A stretch of 64,000 nucleotides of DNA from Rhizobium sp. NFR03 (GTDB taxonomy: Bacteria; Pseudomonadota; Alphaproteobacteria; Rhizobiales; Rhizobiaceae). The notes under the pieces were generated by a model that saw only the letters and a list, made by a program, of their open reading frames with translations, was not told the origin of the DNA and did not search any database. Below are positions 36,043-45,240 of the stretch, one piece after another; the stretch's first letter is position 1; every line of letters begins with the position of its first letter. The stretch lies in assembly GCF_900111275.1 (NCBI RefSeq), contig NZ_FOGR01000001.1:806001-870000 (forward strand), written 5' to 3'. The position numbers and the translations under genes are program-made.

Positions 36043-36860
36043 TACAGAATGCCAGTTCCCCGGATGCCCGCCCTGCAGATGCCCGATCGGTCGTCTCCGC
36101 CCGGGATCTCGGCCTCACCTTCAAGACGGATGACGGGCCGGTAACCGCATTGACGGGCGTCAACCTCGACGTTCGCAAGGGCGACTTCGTCTCCTTCATC
36201 GGCCCCTCCGGCTGCGGCAAGACCACCTTCCTGCGCGTCATCGCGGATCTGGAAAAGCCGACCGCCGGCACCATCACCGTCAACGGCACGACACCTGAGG
36301 ACGCGCGGAAGAACCGCTCCTACGGCTACGTTTTTCAGGCCGCCGCGCTCTATCCCTGGCGCACGATCGAGCAGAACGTCGCCCTGCCGCTGGAAATCAT
36401 GGGTTATAGCGAGGCCGAGAAGCGGGCACGGATCGAGCGTACGCTCGCACTGGTCAATCTCTCCGGCTTCGGCAAGAAGTTCCCCTGGCAGCTCTCCGGC
36501 GGCATGCAGCAGCGCGCCTCCATCGCCCGCGCACTGGCCTTCGACGCCGATCTCCTGCTGATGGACGAGCCCTTCGGTGCCCTCGACGAGATCGTCCGCG
36601 ACCACCTGAACGAGCAGCTGCTCGACCTCTGGGCGCGCACCGAAAAAACTATCTGCTTCGTCACCCACTCGATACCCGAAGCCGTCTACCTCTCCACCAA
36701 AATCGTCGTCATGAGCCCTCGCCCCGGCCGGATTACCGACATCATCGAGTCCACCCTGCCCCGGGAGCGTCCGCTGGATATCCGGGAAACGCCGGAGTTC
36801 CTTGAAATCGCCAGCCGCGTGCGCGACGGGTTGAGGGCGGGGCATAGCTATGACGAGTAG
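36039..36860 (+). CDS. ABC transporter ATP-binding protein (nitrate/taurine/thiamine-precursor type)
   Basis: 273 residues. Walker A GPSGCGKTTFLR, signature LSGGMQQRASIARAL, Walker B LLLMDEPFGALDE and H-loop VTHSIPEAVYL. SsuB/TauB/ThiZ group. It works with the two permeases and the NMT1/THI5-like binding protein downstream, probably to import pyrimidines or related nitrogen compounds (inferred from the operon). The ATG at 36039 overlaps the upstream stop (ATGA); 36030 is an alternative. Confidence 0.9.
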   Translation: MIQNASSPDARPADARSVVSARDLGLTFKTDDGPVTALTGVNLDVRKGDFVSFIGPSGCGKTTFLRVIADLEKPTAGTITVNGTTPEDARKNRSYGYVFQAAALYPWRTIEQNVALPLEIMGYSEAEKRARIERTLALVNLSGFGKKFPWQLSGGMQQRASIARALAFDADLLLMDEPFGALDEIVRDHLNEQLLDLWARTEKTICFVTHSIPEAVYLSTKIVVMSPRPGRITDIIESTLPRERPLDIRETPEFLEIASRVRDGLRAGHSYDE

Positions 36861-36885
36861 CCTGGGGTTGCGAGAGGAAAGAAGG

Positions 36886-37038
36886 AAGGCCCTCTCTGGC
36901 CTGCCGGCCATCTCCGCCACAAGGGGGGAGAAGACTCTTGGCCTGCTCCCCGCTCCATATTCCTTGTGGAGTAGAAGGCTTGCCCCACGTCCTCTCCCCC
37001 CTTGTGGGGGAGATGCCCGGCAGGGCAGAGAGGGCCTT
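36886..37038. repeat. Palindromic MITE-like intergenic element
   Basis: Terminal inverted repeats AAGGCCCTCTCTG (36886-36898) and CAGAGAGGGCCTT (37026-37038) are exact. Subterminal parts also pair (CTGCCGG/CCGGCAG; ACAAGGGGGGAG/CTCCCCCCTTGT). Lies inside the ABC operon between the ATPase gene and a DUF559 fragment. It differs in sequence from the RIME-like copies at 20092 and 45053, though all share CTGCCGGC-type motifs. Confidence 0.8.
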
Positions 37039-37080
37039 TCCTACCTAACCCACCGCCGCCTCAATGGGGCCGCCCGAACC

Positions 37081-37386
37081 ATGGCCCACTCCAACATCAC
37101 GCCCCTCACACGAATCCGCGCCAAACGTCTCCGCCGGGAACGCACCAGGGCCGAGCAAATCATGTGGAACATCCTGCGGGACTTCCAACCACGCGGCGCC
37201 CGCTTCCGGCGTGAAACCCCCATGGGCCCCTACATCGCCGACGTCGCCTGGCTCACAGCACGCATCGGCATAGAGGTGGATGGTGACAGTCACGAAACCG
37301 AAAAGGGCCGTATTCACGACCACCGTCGCGATGCCTTCCTGATCGAACACCGCCTCGCACACCTGCTCTCCGAGGCAACCCCATGA
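37081..37386 (+). pseudogene. Truncated DUF559 (VSR/endonuclease-like) gene
   Basis: 101 residues resembling the DUF559 domain: RRERTRAEQIMWNILRDF, FRRETPMGPYIADVAWL and GIEVDGDSHETEKGRIHDHRRDAFL. Normal members continue with a conserved strand-helix carrying RFWNNEVL; here the frame instead reads AHLLSEATP and stops on the start of the permease gene. It looks like a decayed or truncated insertion between ABC transporter genes, next to the MITE-like repeat. Activity is doubtful. Confidence 0.7.
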
Positions 37387-38255
37387 CAGCCCGCGATAAA
37401 ATCCTCCCCGTCCTCACCATCCTCGCGGCCCTGCTCGTCATCTGGTACGCCGCCGCCGTCTTCCTCAATGCGCCCTTCGAGCGCGACACCGCCGCCCGGG
37501 CCGGCACCACCATCGCCTTCTCCGACATCGTGCCGCGAACCATGGCTCAGGCGCGGCCTGTTCTGCCGGCGCCCCATCAGGTGCTGGTCGAACTGTGGGA
37601 CACCACGATCAACAAGCCGGTGACCTCCAAGCGCAGCCTCGTCTACCATGCGTGGATCACGCTTTCGGCCACGCTGGTCGGCTTCGGTCTCGGTACGCTG
37701 CTCGGTATCGCGCTCGCGGTCGGCATCGTGCACAACAAGGCGATGGATCGCTCGCTGATGCCCTGGATCATCGCCAGCCAGACCATCCCGATCCTCGCCA
37801 TCGCCCCGATGATCATCGTCGTGCTGAACGCGATCGGCATTTCCGGCCTGCTGCCGAAAGCTCTGATCTCGACCTATCTCTCCTTCTTCCCCATCGCCGT
37901 GGGTATGGTGAAGGGCCTGCGCAGCCCGGAGCAGATCCAGCTTGACCTGATGCGCACCTACAGCGCCAGCCCCTCGCAGCTCTTCTGGAAGCTCCGCTGG
38001 CCGGCTTCCATGCCCTATTTGTTCACCTCACTGAAGGTTGCGGTCGCGATCTCGCTGGTCGGCGCCATCGTGGGCGAGCTTCCGACGGGCGCTGTCGCAG
38101 GCCTCGGCGCGCGCCTGCTGGCAGGCTCCTATTACGGGCAAACGGTACAGATCTGGTCGGCTCTGTTCATGGCGGCAGGCCTCGCCGCCATCCTCGTCCT
38201 CATCGTCGGCTATGCCCATAGCGCGGTATTGCGCCGCATGGGAGCCCGCCCATGA
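37383..38255 (+). CDS. ABC transporter permease 1 of the pyd operon
   Basis: 290 residues, SsuC/TauC-type permease with about six membrane segments. An N-terminal segment (12-30) is followed by a periplasmic insert (about 35-95) and the BPD_transp_1 core; the cytoplasmic coupling loop is MRTYSASPSQLFWKLRWPASMP. Start overlaps the DUF559 fragment stop (ATGA), and its 3' end overlaps the next permease by 4 nt. Confidence 0.9.
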   Translation: MTARDKILPVLTILAALLVIWYAAAVFLNAPFERDTAARAGTTIAFSDIVPRTMAQARPVLPAPHQVLVELWDTTINKPVTSKRSLVYHAWITLSATLVGFGLGTLLGIALAVGIVHNKAMDRSLMPWIIASQTIPILAIAPMIIVVLNAIGISGLLPKALISTYLSFFPIAVGMVKGLRSPEQIQLDLMRTYSASPSQLFWKLRWPASMPYLFTSLKVAVAISLVGAIVGELPTGAVAGLGARLLAGSYYGQTVQIWSALFMAAGLAAILVLIVGYAHSAVLRRMGARP

Positions 38256-39115
38256 ACGCCATCCTGCCTGCCATCCTGTTCTGGCTCGGCGCCTGGGCGC
38301 TCAACGAATGGCTTGTGCGTCGCAGGCCGGCTTCGAGAGCCGCGGAGCGCGCCATCCGCCTCGTCGTGCCGGTCCTCTTCGGCGTCAGCCTGCTCGTCCT
38401 CTGGGAAGGTCTGGTGCGCGGGTTTGCGGTGCCCGCCGTCCTGCTGCCGCCACCCTCCATGATCTGGACGCGCTTGATCTCGTCGCTTCCGACGCTCTGG
38501 GCCGACTTCCGCCAGACCTTCCTCAAATCCGTTCTCACCGGCTATGTCGCCGGCTGCGGCCTCGGCTTCCTCGTCGCCATCGCCATCGATCGCTCGCCCT
38601 TCCTTCAAAAGGGCCTGCTGCCGCTCGGCAATTTCGTCTCGGCTCTGCCTGTCGTCGGCGTTGCCCCCATCATGGTCATGTGGTTCGGCTTCGACTGGCC
38701 TTCCAAGGTCGCGGTCGTCGTCATCATGACGTTCTTCCCCATGCTCGTGAACACGGTGACCGGGCTTGCCGCCGCCAGCAGCATGGAAAAGGACCTGATG
38801 CAGACCTATGCGGCCTCCTGGTTCCAGACGTTGGTGAAGCTCCGGTTGCCCGCCGCATGGCCCTTCATCTTCAATGCGCTGAAGATCAACTCGACGCTGG
38901 CGCTGATCGGTGCCATCGTCGCGGAATTCTTCGGCACGCCGATTGTCGGCATGGGCTTTCGCATCTCCACGGAGGTCGGGCGCATGAATGTCGATATGGT
39001 CTGGGCAGAAATTGCCGTCGCGGCGCTGGCCGGTTCGGTATTTTACGGTGTGGTGGCGCTGGTGGAGCGCGTCGTCACCTTCTGGCATCCGTCCGTCCGC
39101 GGTGGACGGGCGTAA
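38252..39115 (+). CDS. ABC transporter permease 2 of the pyd operon
   Basis: 287 residues, same family as the preceding permease. Two membrane segments near the start, then the core with coupling loop MQTYAASWFQTLVKLRLPAAWP. Probably forms a heterodimeric channel with permease 1. It overlaps the previous gene (ATGA) and lies 31 nt before the binding-protein gene. Confidence 0.9.
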   Translation: MNAILPAILFWLGAWALNEWLVRRRPASRAAERAIRLVVPVLFGVSLLVLWEGLVRGFAVPAVLLPPPSMIWTRLISSLPTLWADFRQTFLKSVLTGYVAGCGLGFLVAIAIDRSPFLQKGLLPLGNFVSALPVVGVAPIMVMWFGFDWPSKVAVVVIMTFFPMLVNTVTGLAAASSMEKDLMQTYAASWFQTLVKLRLPAAWPFIFNALKINSTLALIGAIVAEFFGTPIVGMGFRISTEVGRMNVDMVWAEIAVAALAGSVFYGVVALVERVVTFWHPSVRGGRA

Positions 39116-39146
39116 AAAAAGACAAACGATAACAAAGGGAACGTAC

Positions 39147-40139
39147 ATGAAACGCACAATCGCATCGCTTCTCCTGTCCAGCGCGATGACGCTGGCCGCC
39201 TTCGACGCCATGGCGGCGGACAAGGTGACGTTGCAGCTGAAATGGGTCACTCAGGCCCAGTTTGCCGGCTACTACGTCGCCAAGGACAAGGGCTTCTACG
39301 AAGAGGAAGGTCTCGACGTCGAGATCAAGCCCGGGGGCCCGGACATCGCACCGCCGCAGGTCATTGCCGGTGGCGGCGCCGACGTCGTGGTCGACTGGAT
39401 GCCCTCGGCACTCGCCACGCGTGAAAAGGGCGTCCCCCTCGTCAATATCGCGCAGCCCTTCAAGAAATCCGGCATGATGCTGACCTGCCTGAAGGAAAGC
39501 GGCGTCGCCACCCCGGCCGACTTCAAGGGCAAGACGCTCGGCGTCTGGTTCTTCGGCAACGAATACCCGTTCCTCTCGTGGATGAGCCAGCTTGGCCTGA
39601 AAACCGATGGCGGACCGGACGGCGTAACCGTCCTGAAGCAGGGCTTCAACGTCGATCCGCTGATCCAGAAACAGGCTGCCTGCATCTCCACCATGACCTA
39701 TAATGAATACGGTCAGGTTCTCGACGCTGGCATCAAGCCCGAGGATCTCGTGACGTTCAAATATGAGGACCAGGGCGTCGCGACGCTGGAGGACGGCCTC
39801 TACGTGCTGGAAGACAAGCTGAAGGATGCGGCCTTCAAGGACAAGATGGTCAAGTTCGTCCGCGCCTCGATGAAGGGCTGGAAGTACGCCGAGGAGCATG
39901 TGGACGAAGCCGCCGGCATCGTGCTCGAAAACGATGCCACCGGCGCCCAGACCGAAGAGCATCAGAAGCGCATGATGGGCGAGATCGCCAAGCTGACCGC
40001 CGGCTCAAACGGCGCACTGGATGAGGCCGACTACACCCGCACTGTCGCATCCCTCATGAAGGGCGGTTCCGACCCCGTCATCACCAAGGAGCCGACGGGC
40101 GCCTGGACGCATGAGATCACCGACGCAGCCCTGAAGTAG
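39147..40139 (+). CDS. ABC transporter substrate-binding protein, NMT1/THI5-like
   Basis: 330 residues. Signal peptide to about residue 23 (DAMAAD). Mature start KVTLQLKWVTQAQFAGYYVAKDKGFYEEEGLDVEI is the NMT1/THI5 (ThiY) signature; relatives bind pyrimidine moieties of thiamine. In an operon with pydC and hydA the likely ligand is uracil, thymine or a dihydropyrimidine; this is inference. Followed by a good terminator. Confidence 0.9.
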   Translation: MKRTIASLLLSSAMTLAAFDAMAADKVTLQLKWVTQAQFAGYYVAKDKGFYEEEGLDVEIKPGGPDIAPPQVIAGGGADVVVDWMPSALATREKGVPLVNIAQPFKKSGMMLTCLKESGVATPADFKGKTLGVWFFGNEYPFLSWMSQLGLKTDGGPDGVTVLKQGFNVDPLIQKQAACISTMTYNEYGQVLDAGIKPEDLVTFKYEDQGVATLEDGLYVLEDKLKDAAFKDKMVKFVRASMKGWKYAEEHVDEAAGIVLENDATGAQTEEHQKRMMGEIAKLTAGSNGALDEADYTRTVASLMKGGSDPVITKEPTGAWTHEITDAALK

Positions 40140-40163
40140 GACCGCAGTGGATCGGCATTCTGC

Positions 40164-40190
40164 AACGCGCGGCTTCGGTCGCGCGTTTTG
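40164..40190 (+). terminator. Terminator of the pyd operon
   Basis: AACGCGCG/CGCGCGTT, an 8-bp stem with an 8-nt loop, followed by TTG and a CGTT, 24 nt after the binding-protein stop. Confidence 0.6.
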
Positions 40191-40429
40191 CGTTCCGCCT
40201 GAAAAATGCCTGATCCCTGCGTCATATACCGTAAAGACTGTCGCATTCGCCGGGGTTTGGTCACTTGCAGCCGTGGCTCCCGTCCTTATTGCTCACGTCT
40301 CCGACACTGATTAATGATATGGACGATCATGCGCGGTGCTGCGGTGCGTGGCGCTCGCCGGGAGATGGCGGGGGCGGACCAGACGATGATGGTCGTCTTT
40401 CAGCATGTTTCGACAATGAGGACGGGCCG
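40191..40429. other. Intergenic region before the RND efflux pair
   Basis: About 240 bp with no convincing gene. It should contain the promoter of the RND operon, but no clear -35/-10 pair, operator palindrome or divergent regulator gene was seen. An in-frame reading from 40265 leads into the adaptor gene but has low-complexity, non-signal sequence. Confidence 0.5.
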
Positions 40430-41689
40430 ATGGCTGGTGGAAAAATGTTTGCAAACCGCCTGGGCACGGCCGCGAGGCTTCCCGTGTTCCTGGCCGTTCT
40501 TGCAATGGGAACCGCGCCTGCCTTGAACAGCAGAGCTTTGGCGCAGGACGCAGCCCCGTCAAAGACGGAAACACAGGCCGCACCCGATGCCGCCTACCCT
40601 TCCATCGTCGTGACGAAAGTCGAGACCCGGACCGTCATTGACCGCGTCATCGCGACCGGCACCATACAGGCCGTCGAAGAAACCTTTGTGCAGCCGCTGG
40701 TCGAAGGCCTGTCGATCCGCAGTCTTGCCGTCGATATCGGTGATACCGTCGAGGCGGACGGCACCATGGCCACGCTGAACGAAGACGCTCTGCTGCTGAC
40801 GCGCAGCCAGAACGAGGCAAACCTTGCCAAGGCTCGCGCCTCGCTCGCCCAGTACCAGGCCCAATTGGTGGAGGCGCAGGCCAATGCGCAGGAGGCCGTG
40901 CGCGTCTCGGCACGCAATGCCAAGCTCCGGGAATCCGGTTCGGTTTCCACGGCCCTTGCCGACCAGACGGAAGCCGCGGCAGCCGCCGCCCTTGCGCGCG
41001 TCAATTCGGCCGAGCAACTGATCGCCGTCGCGCAGTCCGACATCAAGGTGGTCGAGGCCCAGATTTCCGATGTCGATCTTCGCCTCGCCCGCACCGTCGT
41101 CAAGGCGCCGGTCGCCGGCACGGTCTCGGCCCGGACGGCGAAAGTCGGCGCCATTGCCACGGGCTCTGGTCAGCCACTCTTCACCATCATCCGCGATGGC
41201 GCGGTGGAAATGCGCGCCGACGTCTCGGAAAGCGATCTCCTGAAGCTCGGCGTCGGGCAAAAGGCCAAGCTGAAGCTCGCCGACAGCAGCGTCACCCTTG
41301 ACGGCAGGATCCGCCTGATCTCCCCGACCGTGGACGCCGATACCCGGCTCGGCACCGTCTTCATCAGCATTGCCGAGGCGGATAAGGCGCGGGTCGGCAT
41401 GTATGCGAACGCGGATATTACGGTCGAGGAGAAACAGGCGCTCGCCTTGCCGCTGACCGCTGTCACCAGCAGCAAGACCGAAACGGTCGTACGCAAGGTA
41501 CGGGACGGCGTCGTGGAGATGGCACGGGTCGAGACCGGCATTCAGGATGGCCGCTACATCGAGATCCTCTCCGGCCTCAGCGATGGCGACGAGGTCGTTG
41601 CAAAGGCCGGCGCCTACGTTCGCGATGGCGACCGCATCACGCCGGTCAAGGCCGCAAACCCCGCCGACAAGACGGCCACCACCAACTGA
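40430..41689 (+). CDS. RND efflux periplasmic adaptor (membrane fusion) protein
   Basis: 419 residues. Signal peptide (about 10-38, ending RALAQD). Lipoyl half-motifs VDIGDTVEADGTMATL and LARTVVKAPVAGTVSARTAKVGAI flank an alpha-helical hairpin (about 125-205; NEANLAKARASLAQYQAQLVEAQANAQ), followed by beta-barrel and membrane-proximal domains. It links the RND pump to an outer-membrane channel not encoded here. The ATG at 40430 has GAGG 8 nt upstream; 40445 is possible. 13 nt before the pump gene. Confidence 0.9.
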   Translation: MAGGKMFANRLGTAARLPVFLAVLAMGTAPALNSRALAQDAAPSKTETQAAPDAAYPSIVVTKVETRTVIDRVIATGTIQAVEETFVQPLVEGLSIRSLAVDIGDTVEADGTMATLNEDALLLTRSQNEANLAKARASLAQYQAQLVEAQANAQEAVRVSARNAKLRESGSVSTALADQTEAAAAAALARVNSAEQLIAVAQSDIKVVEAQISDVDLRLARTVVKAPVAGTVSARTAKVGAIATGSGQPLFTIIRDGAVEMRADVSESDLLKLGVGQKAKLKLADSSVTLDGRIRLISPTVDADTRLGTVFISIAEADKARVGMYANADITVEEKQALALPLTAVTSSKTETVVRKVRDGVVEMARVETGIQDGRYIEILSGLSDGDEVVAKAGAYVRDGDRITPVKAANPADKTATTN

Positions 41690-41702
41690 GGATCGACCCG
41701 CC

Positions 41703-44700
41703 ATGAACTTTTCGGCCTGGGCCATTCGAAATCCGATCGCGCCGATCCTCACCTTCGTGCTGTTGATGTTCCTCGGCTATCAGTCGTTCAACACGCTGCC
41801 GATCACGCGCTTCCCCAACATCGACGTGCCCATCGTCTCCATCGCCGTCGCACAGAGCGGCGCGGCACCCGCCGAGCTGGAAACGCAGGTGACCAAGGAG
41901 ATCGAGGATGCCGTGGCCGGCATTGCCGGCGTCAAGCACGTCACCTCCACCATTACCGACGGGCTTTCCACGACCGCGGTGCAATTCGAGATCGAGATTC
42001 CGACGAACCAGGCGGTGCAGGACACCAAGGACGCGATCGACCGTATCCGCGGCGACCTGCCGGCCGGCATCGAGGAACCGATCGTCGCCAAGGTCGATGT
42101 CGAGGGACAGGCGATCCAGACCTTCGCCGTCTCCGCGCCGGATATGACGATCGAGGAAATCAGCTGGTTCGTGGACGATACGGTCAAGCGCGCGCTTCAG
42201 GGCCAGACCGGCATCGGCCGCATCGACCGCTATGGCGGCGCCGACCGCGAGGTGCGCGTCGAACTGAACGAAAGCCGCCTGAACTCCTACGGCATCACGG
42301 CAACCGACGTGAATACGCAACTGCGAAAGATGAATACGGACCTCGGCTCCGGCCGCGGGCAGATCGGCGGTAGCGAACAGGCGATCCGCACGCTCGGCGA
42401 CGCACGCTCCGTTTCCGCCCTGGCCGACACCATGATCGCTATGCCGAATGGCCGCTTCGTGCGCCTCTCGGAACTCGGCACGGTCACCGACACCTATGAG
42501 GAGCCAAAGAGCTTCTCGCGCTTCGACGGCACACCCGTCGTTACCTTCGCCGTCTTCCGTTCCAAGGGTGCCAGCGAGGTCAGCGTTGCCGAGACGGTCG
42601 CGAAGTCTCTGGATGCGGTCCGCGCCGCCAATCCCGGGGTGTCGATCAAACTCATCAACGACAGCGTCTACTTTACCTATGGCAACTACGAAGCAGCCCT
42701 TCACACGCTGATCGAAGGCGCGCTGCTGGCGGTGGCCGTCGTGCTTCTCTTCCTGCGCAACTGGCGCGCGACCTTGATCTCGGCCTTGGCCCTACCGCTC
42801 TCGGCCATCCCGACCTTCTGGATCATGGACCTGCTCGGCTTCTCGCTGAACCTTGTCTCGTTCCTGGCGCTAACGCTCGCGACCGGCATCCTCGTCGATG
42901 ATGCGATCGTGGAGATCGAGAACATCGCCCGGCATATCAAGATGGGCAAGTCTCCCTACCGGGCATCGATCGAAGCGGCAGACGAGATCGGCCTCGCCGT
43001 CATCGCCACAACCTTCACCATCATCGCCGTCTTCGTGCCGGTGTCGTTCATGCCGGGCATTCCCGGGCAGTACTTCATCCAGTTCGGCCTGACGGTCGCC
43101 GTTTCCGTGTTCTTCTCGCTCATGGTCGCGCGCCTGATCACACCCGTCATGGCGGCCTACCTCATGCGTTCGGGCGATGGCGACGGACATGGCGAGGAGC
43201 GCGACGGCCTGTTCATGCGCGGCTACACATGGCTTGTCGCAGCCACCACGCGGCGCTGGTACATGCGCTACGTGACCTTGTCCGTGGCGCTCGCCTTCCT
43301 CGTCGGTTCCGTCATGCTGCTCCTCACCGTTCCCGGCAGCTTCCTGCCGCCGGAAGACGCTTCGCGCATCGTGCTCTCCGTCGAACTGCCGCCGGATGCG
43401 ATGCTGGAGGATACCGACCGCACGACCGCCGAAATCTACGACCGGATCAAGGACTTCCCGGGCGTCGAGGGCATCTTCGTTCTCGGCGGCGCCTCGCCGA
43501 AGGGCGATCTGGAGCTGCGCCGCGCCACCATCACGGTCATGCTGGAAAAGCTCGACCATTCCCTCGTCAACAAACTGGTCAATACGTTGCTCGGCAACCT
43601 GCCTCTGGTCGGGCAGTATATGCCAAAGCTGCCACCGGCCGGTCGCATCATTCCGCAATCGCAGATCGAGTCCCAGGTTTTCGCTGCCATCCGCTCGATT
43701 CCGGATGTCCGCGTGCTCAAGCTGAACGACCGTGGCGAACGCGACCTCGCTTTCAATCTTCTCTCCAACAACGACGCGGCCCTGAACGAGGCTGTCGGTC
43801 TGCTGGAGGCAAGGCTGCGGGATGAACCGACGCTCGCCAATGTCAGCCCGGATGGCGCCCTGCCCCGTCCGGAACTGCAGTTGCGGCCGCTTGCCGACCG
43901 CATGTCGCGGCTTGGCATCACCACGTCCCAGCTCTCCGACATCGTGCGTGTCGCCACCATCGGCGATATCGATGCCGCGCTGACGAAGATCTCGCTGGAT
44001 GATCGTCAGATCCCGATCCGCGTCCAGATCGACACCGGCGTGCGCACCGATCTTGCCGCGATCCGCAATCTCAAGATCCAGACGGCATCCGGCGCGCTCG
44101 TGCCGATCTCCAGCGTCGCCGATATCTCCTATTCGGAAGGCCCGAGCTCCATCAAGCGCTACGACCGCTTTCGTGTGGTCACCATGGGCGCCGACCTGCC
44201 TGTTGGCGTCGCGCTCAATACCGCATCCGATCGCTTCAAGCAGGCCGCGAACGAAATCAGCATGCCAGAAGGCGTGCGCTTCCTGGAAAGCGGCGATGCA
44301 GAGGTTCAGGCGGAAATGCAGTCCGGCTTCGTCCATGCCATGTTGCTTGGCCTGCTCCTGGTGCTCGTGGTGCTTATCCTCCTCTTCAAGGATGTCATCC
44401 AGCCTTTCACGATCCTGTTCTCGCTACCGCTCGCCATCGGCGGCGTCGCGCTCGGCCTCATCGTAACCAACAATGCGCTCTCCATGCCCGTCCTCATCGG
44501 CATCCTCATGCTGATGGGCATCGTCACAAAGAACGCCATCCTGCTGGTCGATTTCGCCATCGAGATGAAACGGCACGGCATGGAGCGCGTCGATGCCATG
44601 GTCGAGGCGGGCCGCAAGCGCGCCCGGCCGATCATCATGACCTCCATCGCCATGTCGGCCGGCATGCTGCCATCGGCGCTCGGTGTTGGCGAAGGCGGCT

Positions 44701-45026
44701 CGTTCCGCGCACCCATGGCCATCGCCGTCATCGGCGGCATCATCGTTTCCACCGTCCTGTCGCTGGTCGTCGTTCCCTCGTTCTTCCTGATCATGGACGA
44801 CCTCTCCCGCCTGCTAGGCTGGTCCTTCGGCCGCCTCGTCGGCCGCAAGGAAATCGAGACCATCCCGCTCGAGAACACCGCTTTGACGGAGAAACTCGCC
44901 GAACAGTCCGAGACCTTGGAAACCCTGCAAGCCCGCCTGGACCGCCTGGAAAGCCGCACCTCCCCCGGCACGCTGCGCGCGGTGGGTGGCACCGTGGTCA
45001 CGCATCCGGCGCTGGCGGCGGAGTAG
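41703..45026 (+). CDS. RND-family multidrug/solvent efflux permease
   Basis: 1107 residues, 12 membrane segments with two large periplasmic loops. Proton-relay Asp-Asp in TM4 (ATGILVDDAIVEIENI), GxFLPxED-like PGSFLPPEDASRI after TM7, and the second-half motif GIVTKNAILLVDFAIE. HAE1/AcrB-like. About 60 residues longer than typical because of a C-terminal extension after TM12 with a heptad-like stretch (LAEQSETLETLQARLDRLESR). Substrate unknown; no regulator gene adjoins. Confidence 0.92.
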   Translation: MNFSAWAIRNPIAPILTFVLLMFLGYQSFNTLPITRFPNIDVPIVSIAVAQSGAAPAELETQVTKEIEDAVAGIAGVKHVTSTITDGLSTTAVQFEIEIPTNQAVQDTKDAIDRIRGDLPAGIEEPIVAKVDVEGQAIQTFAVSAPDMTIEEISWFVDDTVKRALQGQTGIGRIDRYGGADREVRVELNESRLNSYGITATDVNTQLRKMNTDLGSGRGQIGGSEQAIRTLGDARSVSALADTMIAMPNGRFVRLSELGTVTDTYEEPKSFSRFDGTPVVTFAVFRSKGASEVSVAETVAKSLDAVRAANPGVSIKLINDSVYFTYGNYEAALHTLIEGALLAVAVVLLFLRNWRATLISALALPLSAIPTFWIMDLLGFSLNLVSFLALTLATGILVDDAIVEIENIARHIKMGKSPYRASIEAADEIGLAVIATTFTIIAVFVPVSFMPGIPGQYFIQFGLTVAVSVFFSLMVARLITPVMAAYLMRSGDGDGHGEERDGLFMRGYTWLVAATTRRWYMRYVTLSVALAFLVGSVMLLLTVPGSFLPPEDASRIVLSVELPPDAMLEDTDRTTAEIYDRIKDFPGVEGIFVLGGASPKGDLELRRATITVMLEKLDHSLVNKLVNTLLGNLPLVGQYMPKLPPAGRIIPQSQIESQVFAAIRSIPDVRVLKLNDRGERDLAFNLLSNNDAALNEAVGLLEARLRDEPTLANVSPDGALPRPELQLRPLADRMSRLGITTSQLSDIVRVATIGDIDAALTKISLDDRQIPIRVQIDTGVRTDLAAIRNLKIQTASGALVPISSVADISYSEGPSSIKRYDRFRVVTMGADLPVGVALNTASDRFKQAANEISMPEGVRFLESGDAEVQAEMQSGFVHAMLLGLLLVLVVLILLFKDVIQPFTILFSLPLAIGGVALGLIVTNNALSMPVLIGILMLMGIVTKNAILLVDFAIEMKRHGMERVDAMVEAGRKRARPIIMTSIAMSAGMLPSALGVGEGGSFRAPMAIAVIGGIIVSTVLSLVVVPSFFLIMDDLSRLLGWSFGRLVGRKEIETIPLENTALTEKLAEQSETLETLQARLDRLESRTSPGTLRAVGGTVVTHPALAAE

Positions 45027-45052
45027 ACGAAAAGGCTGTGCATCTGCGGCAA

Positions 45053-45190
45053 CCCCTCATCCTAACCCTCTCCCCGCTTGGCAGGGCGAGGGGACGTGGC
45101 CCGCGCGGCGGTTCGATGTGAGGCGGAAGCGGTGCCTCAGGTCTCTTCTCCCCGTCAAAACGGGGAGAAGATGCCGGCAGGCAGATGAGG
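45053..45190. repeat. RIME-like palindromic intergenic repeat (copy 2, inverted relative to copy 1)
   Basis: Begins CCCCTCATCCTAACCCTCTC and ends GATGCCGGCAGGCAGATGAGG, the reverse order of copy 1 at 20092-20207. Inner palindrome CTTCTCCCCGTCAAAACGGGGAGAAG. Lies between the convergent RND pump and ureG and may serve as a transcription end for both. Confidence 0.8.
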
Positions 45191-45240
45191 TGCAGATGCG
45201 CACCGCGACAGAACGAATTGCCGGAAGCTGGGAAGCCAGC

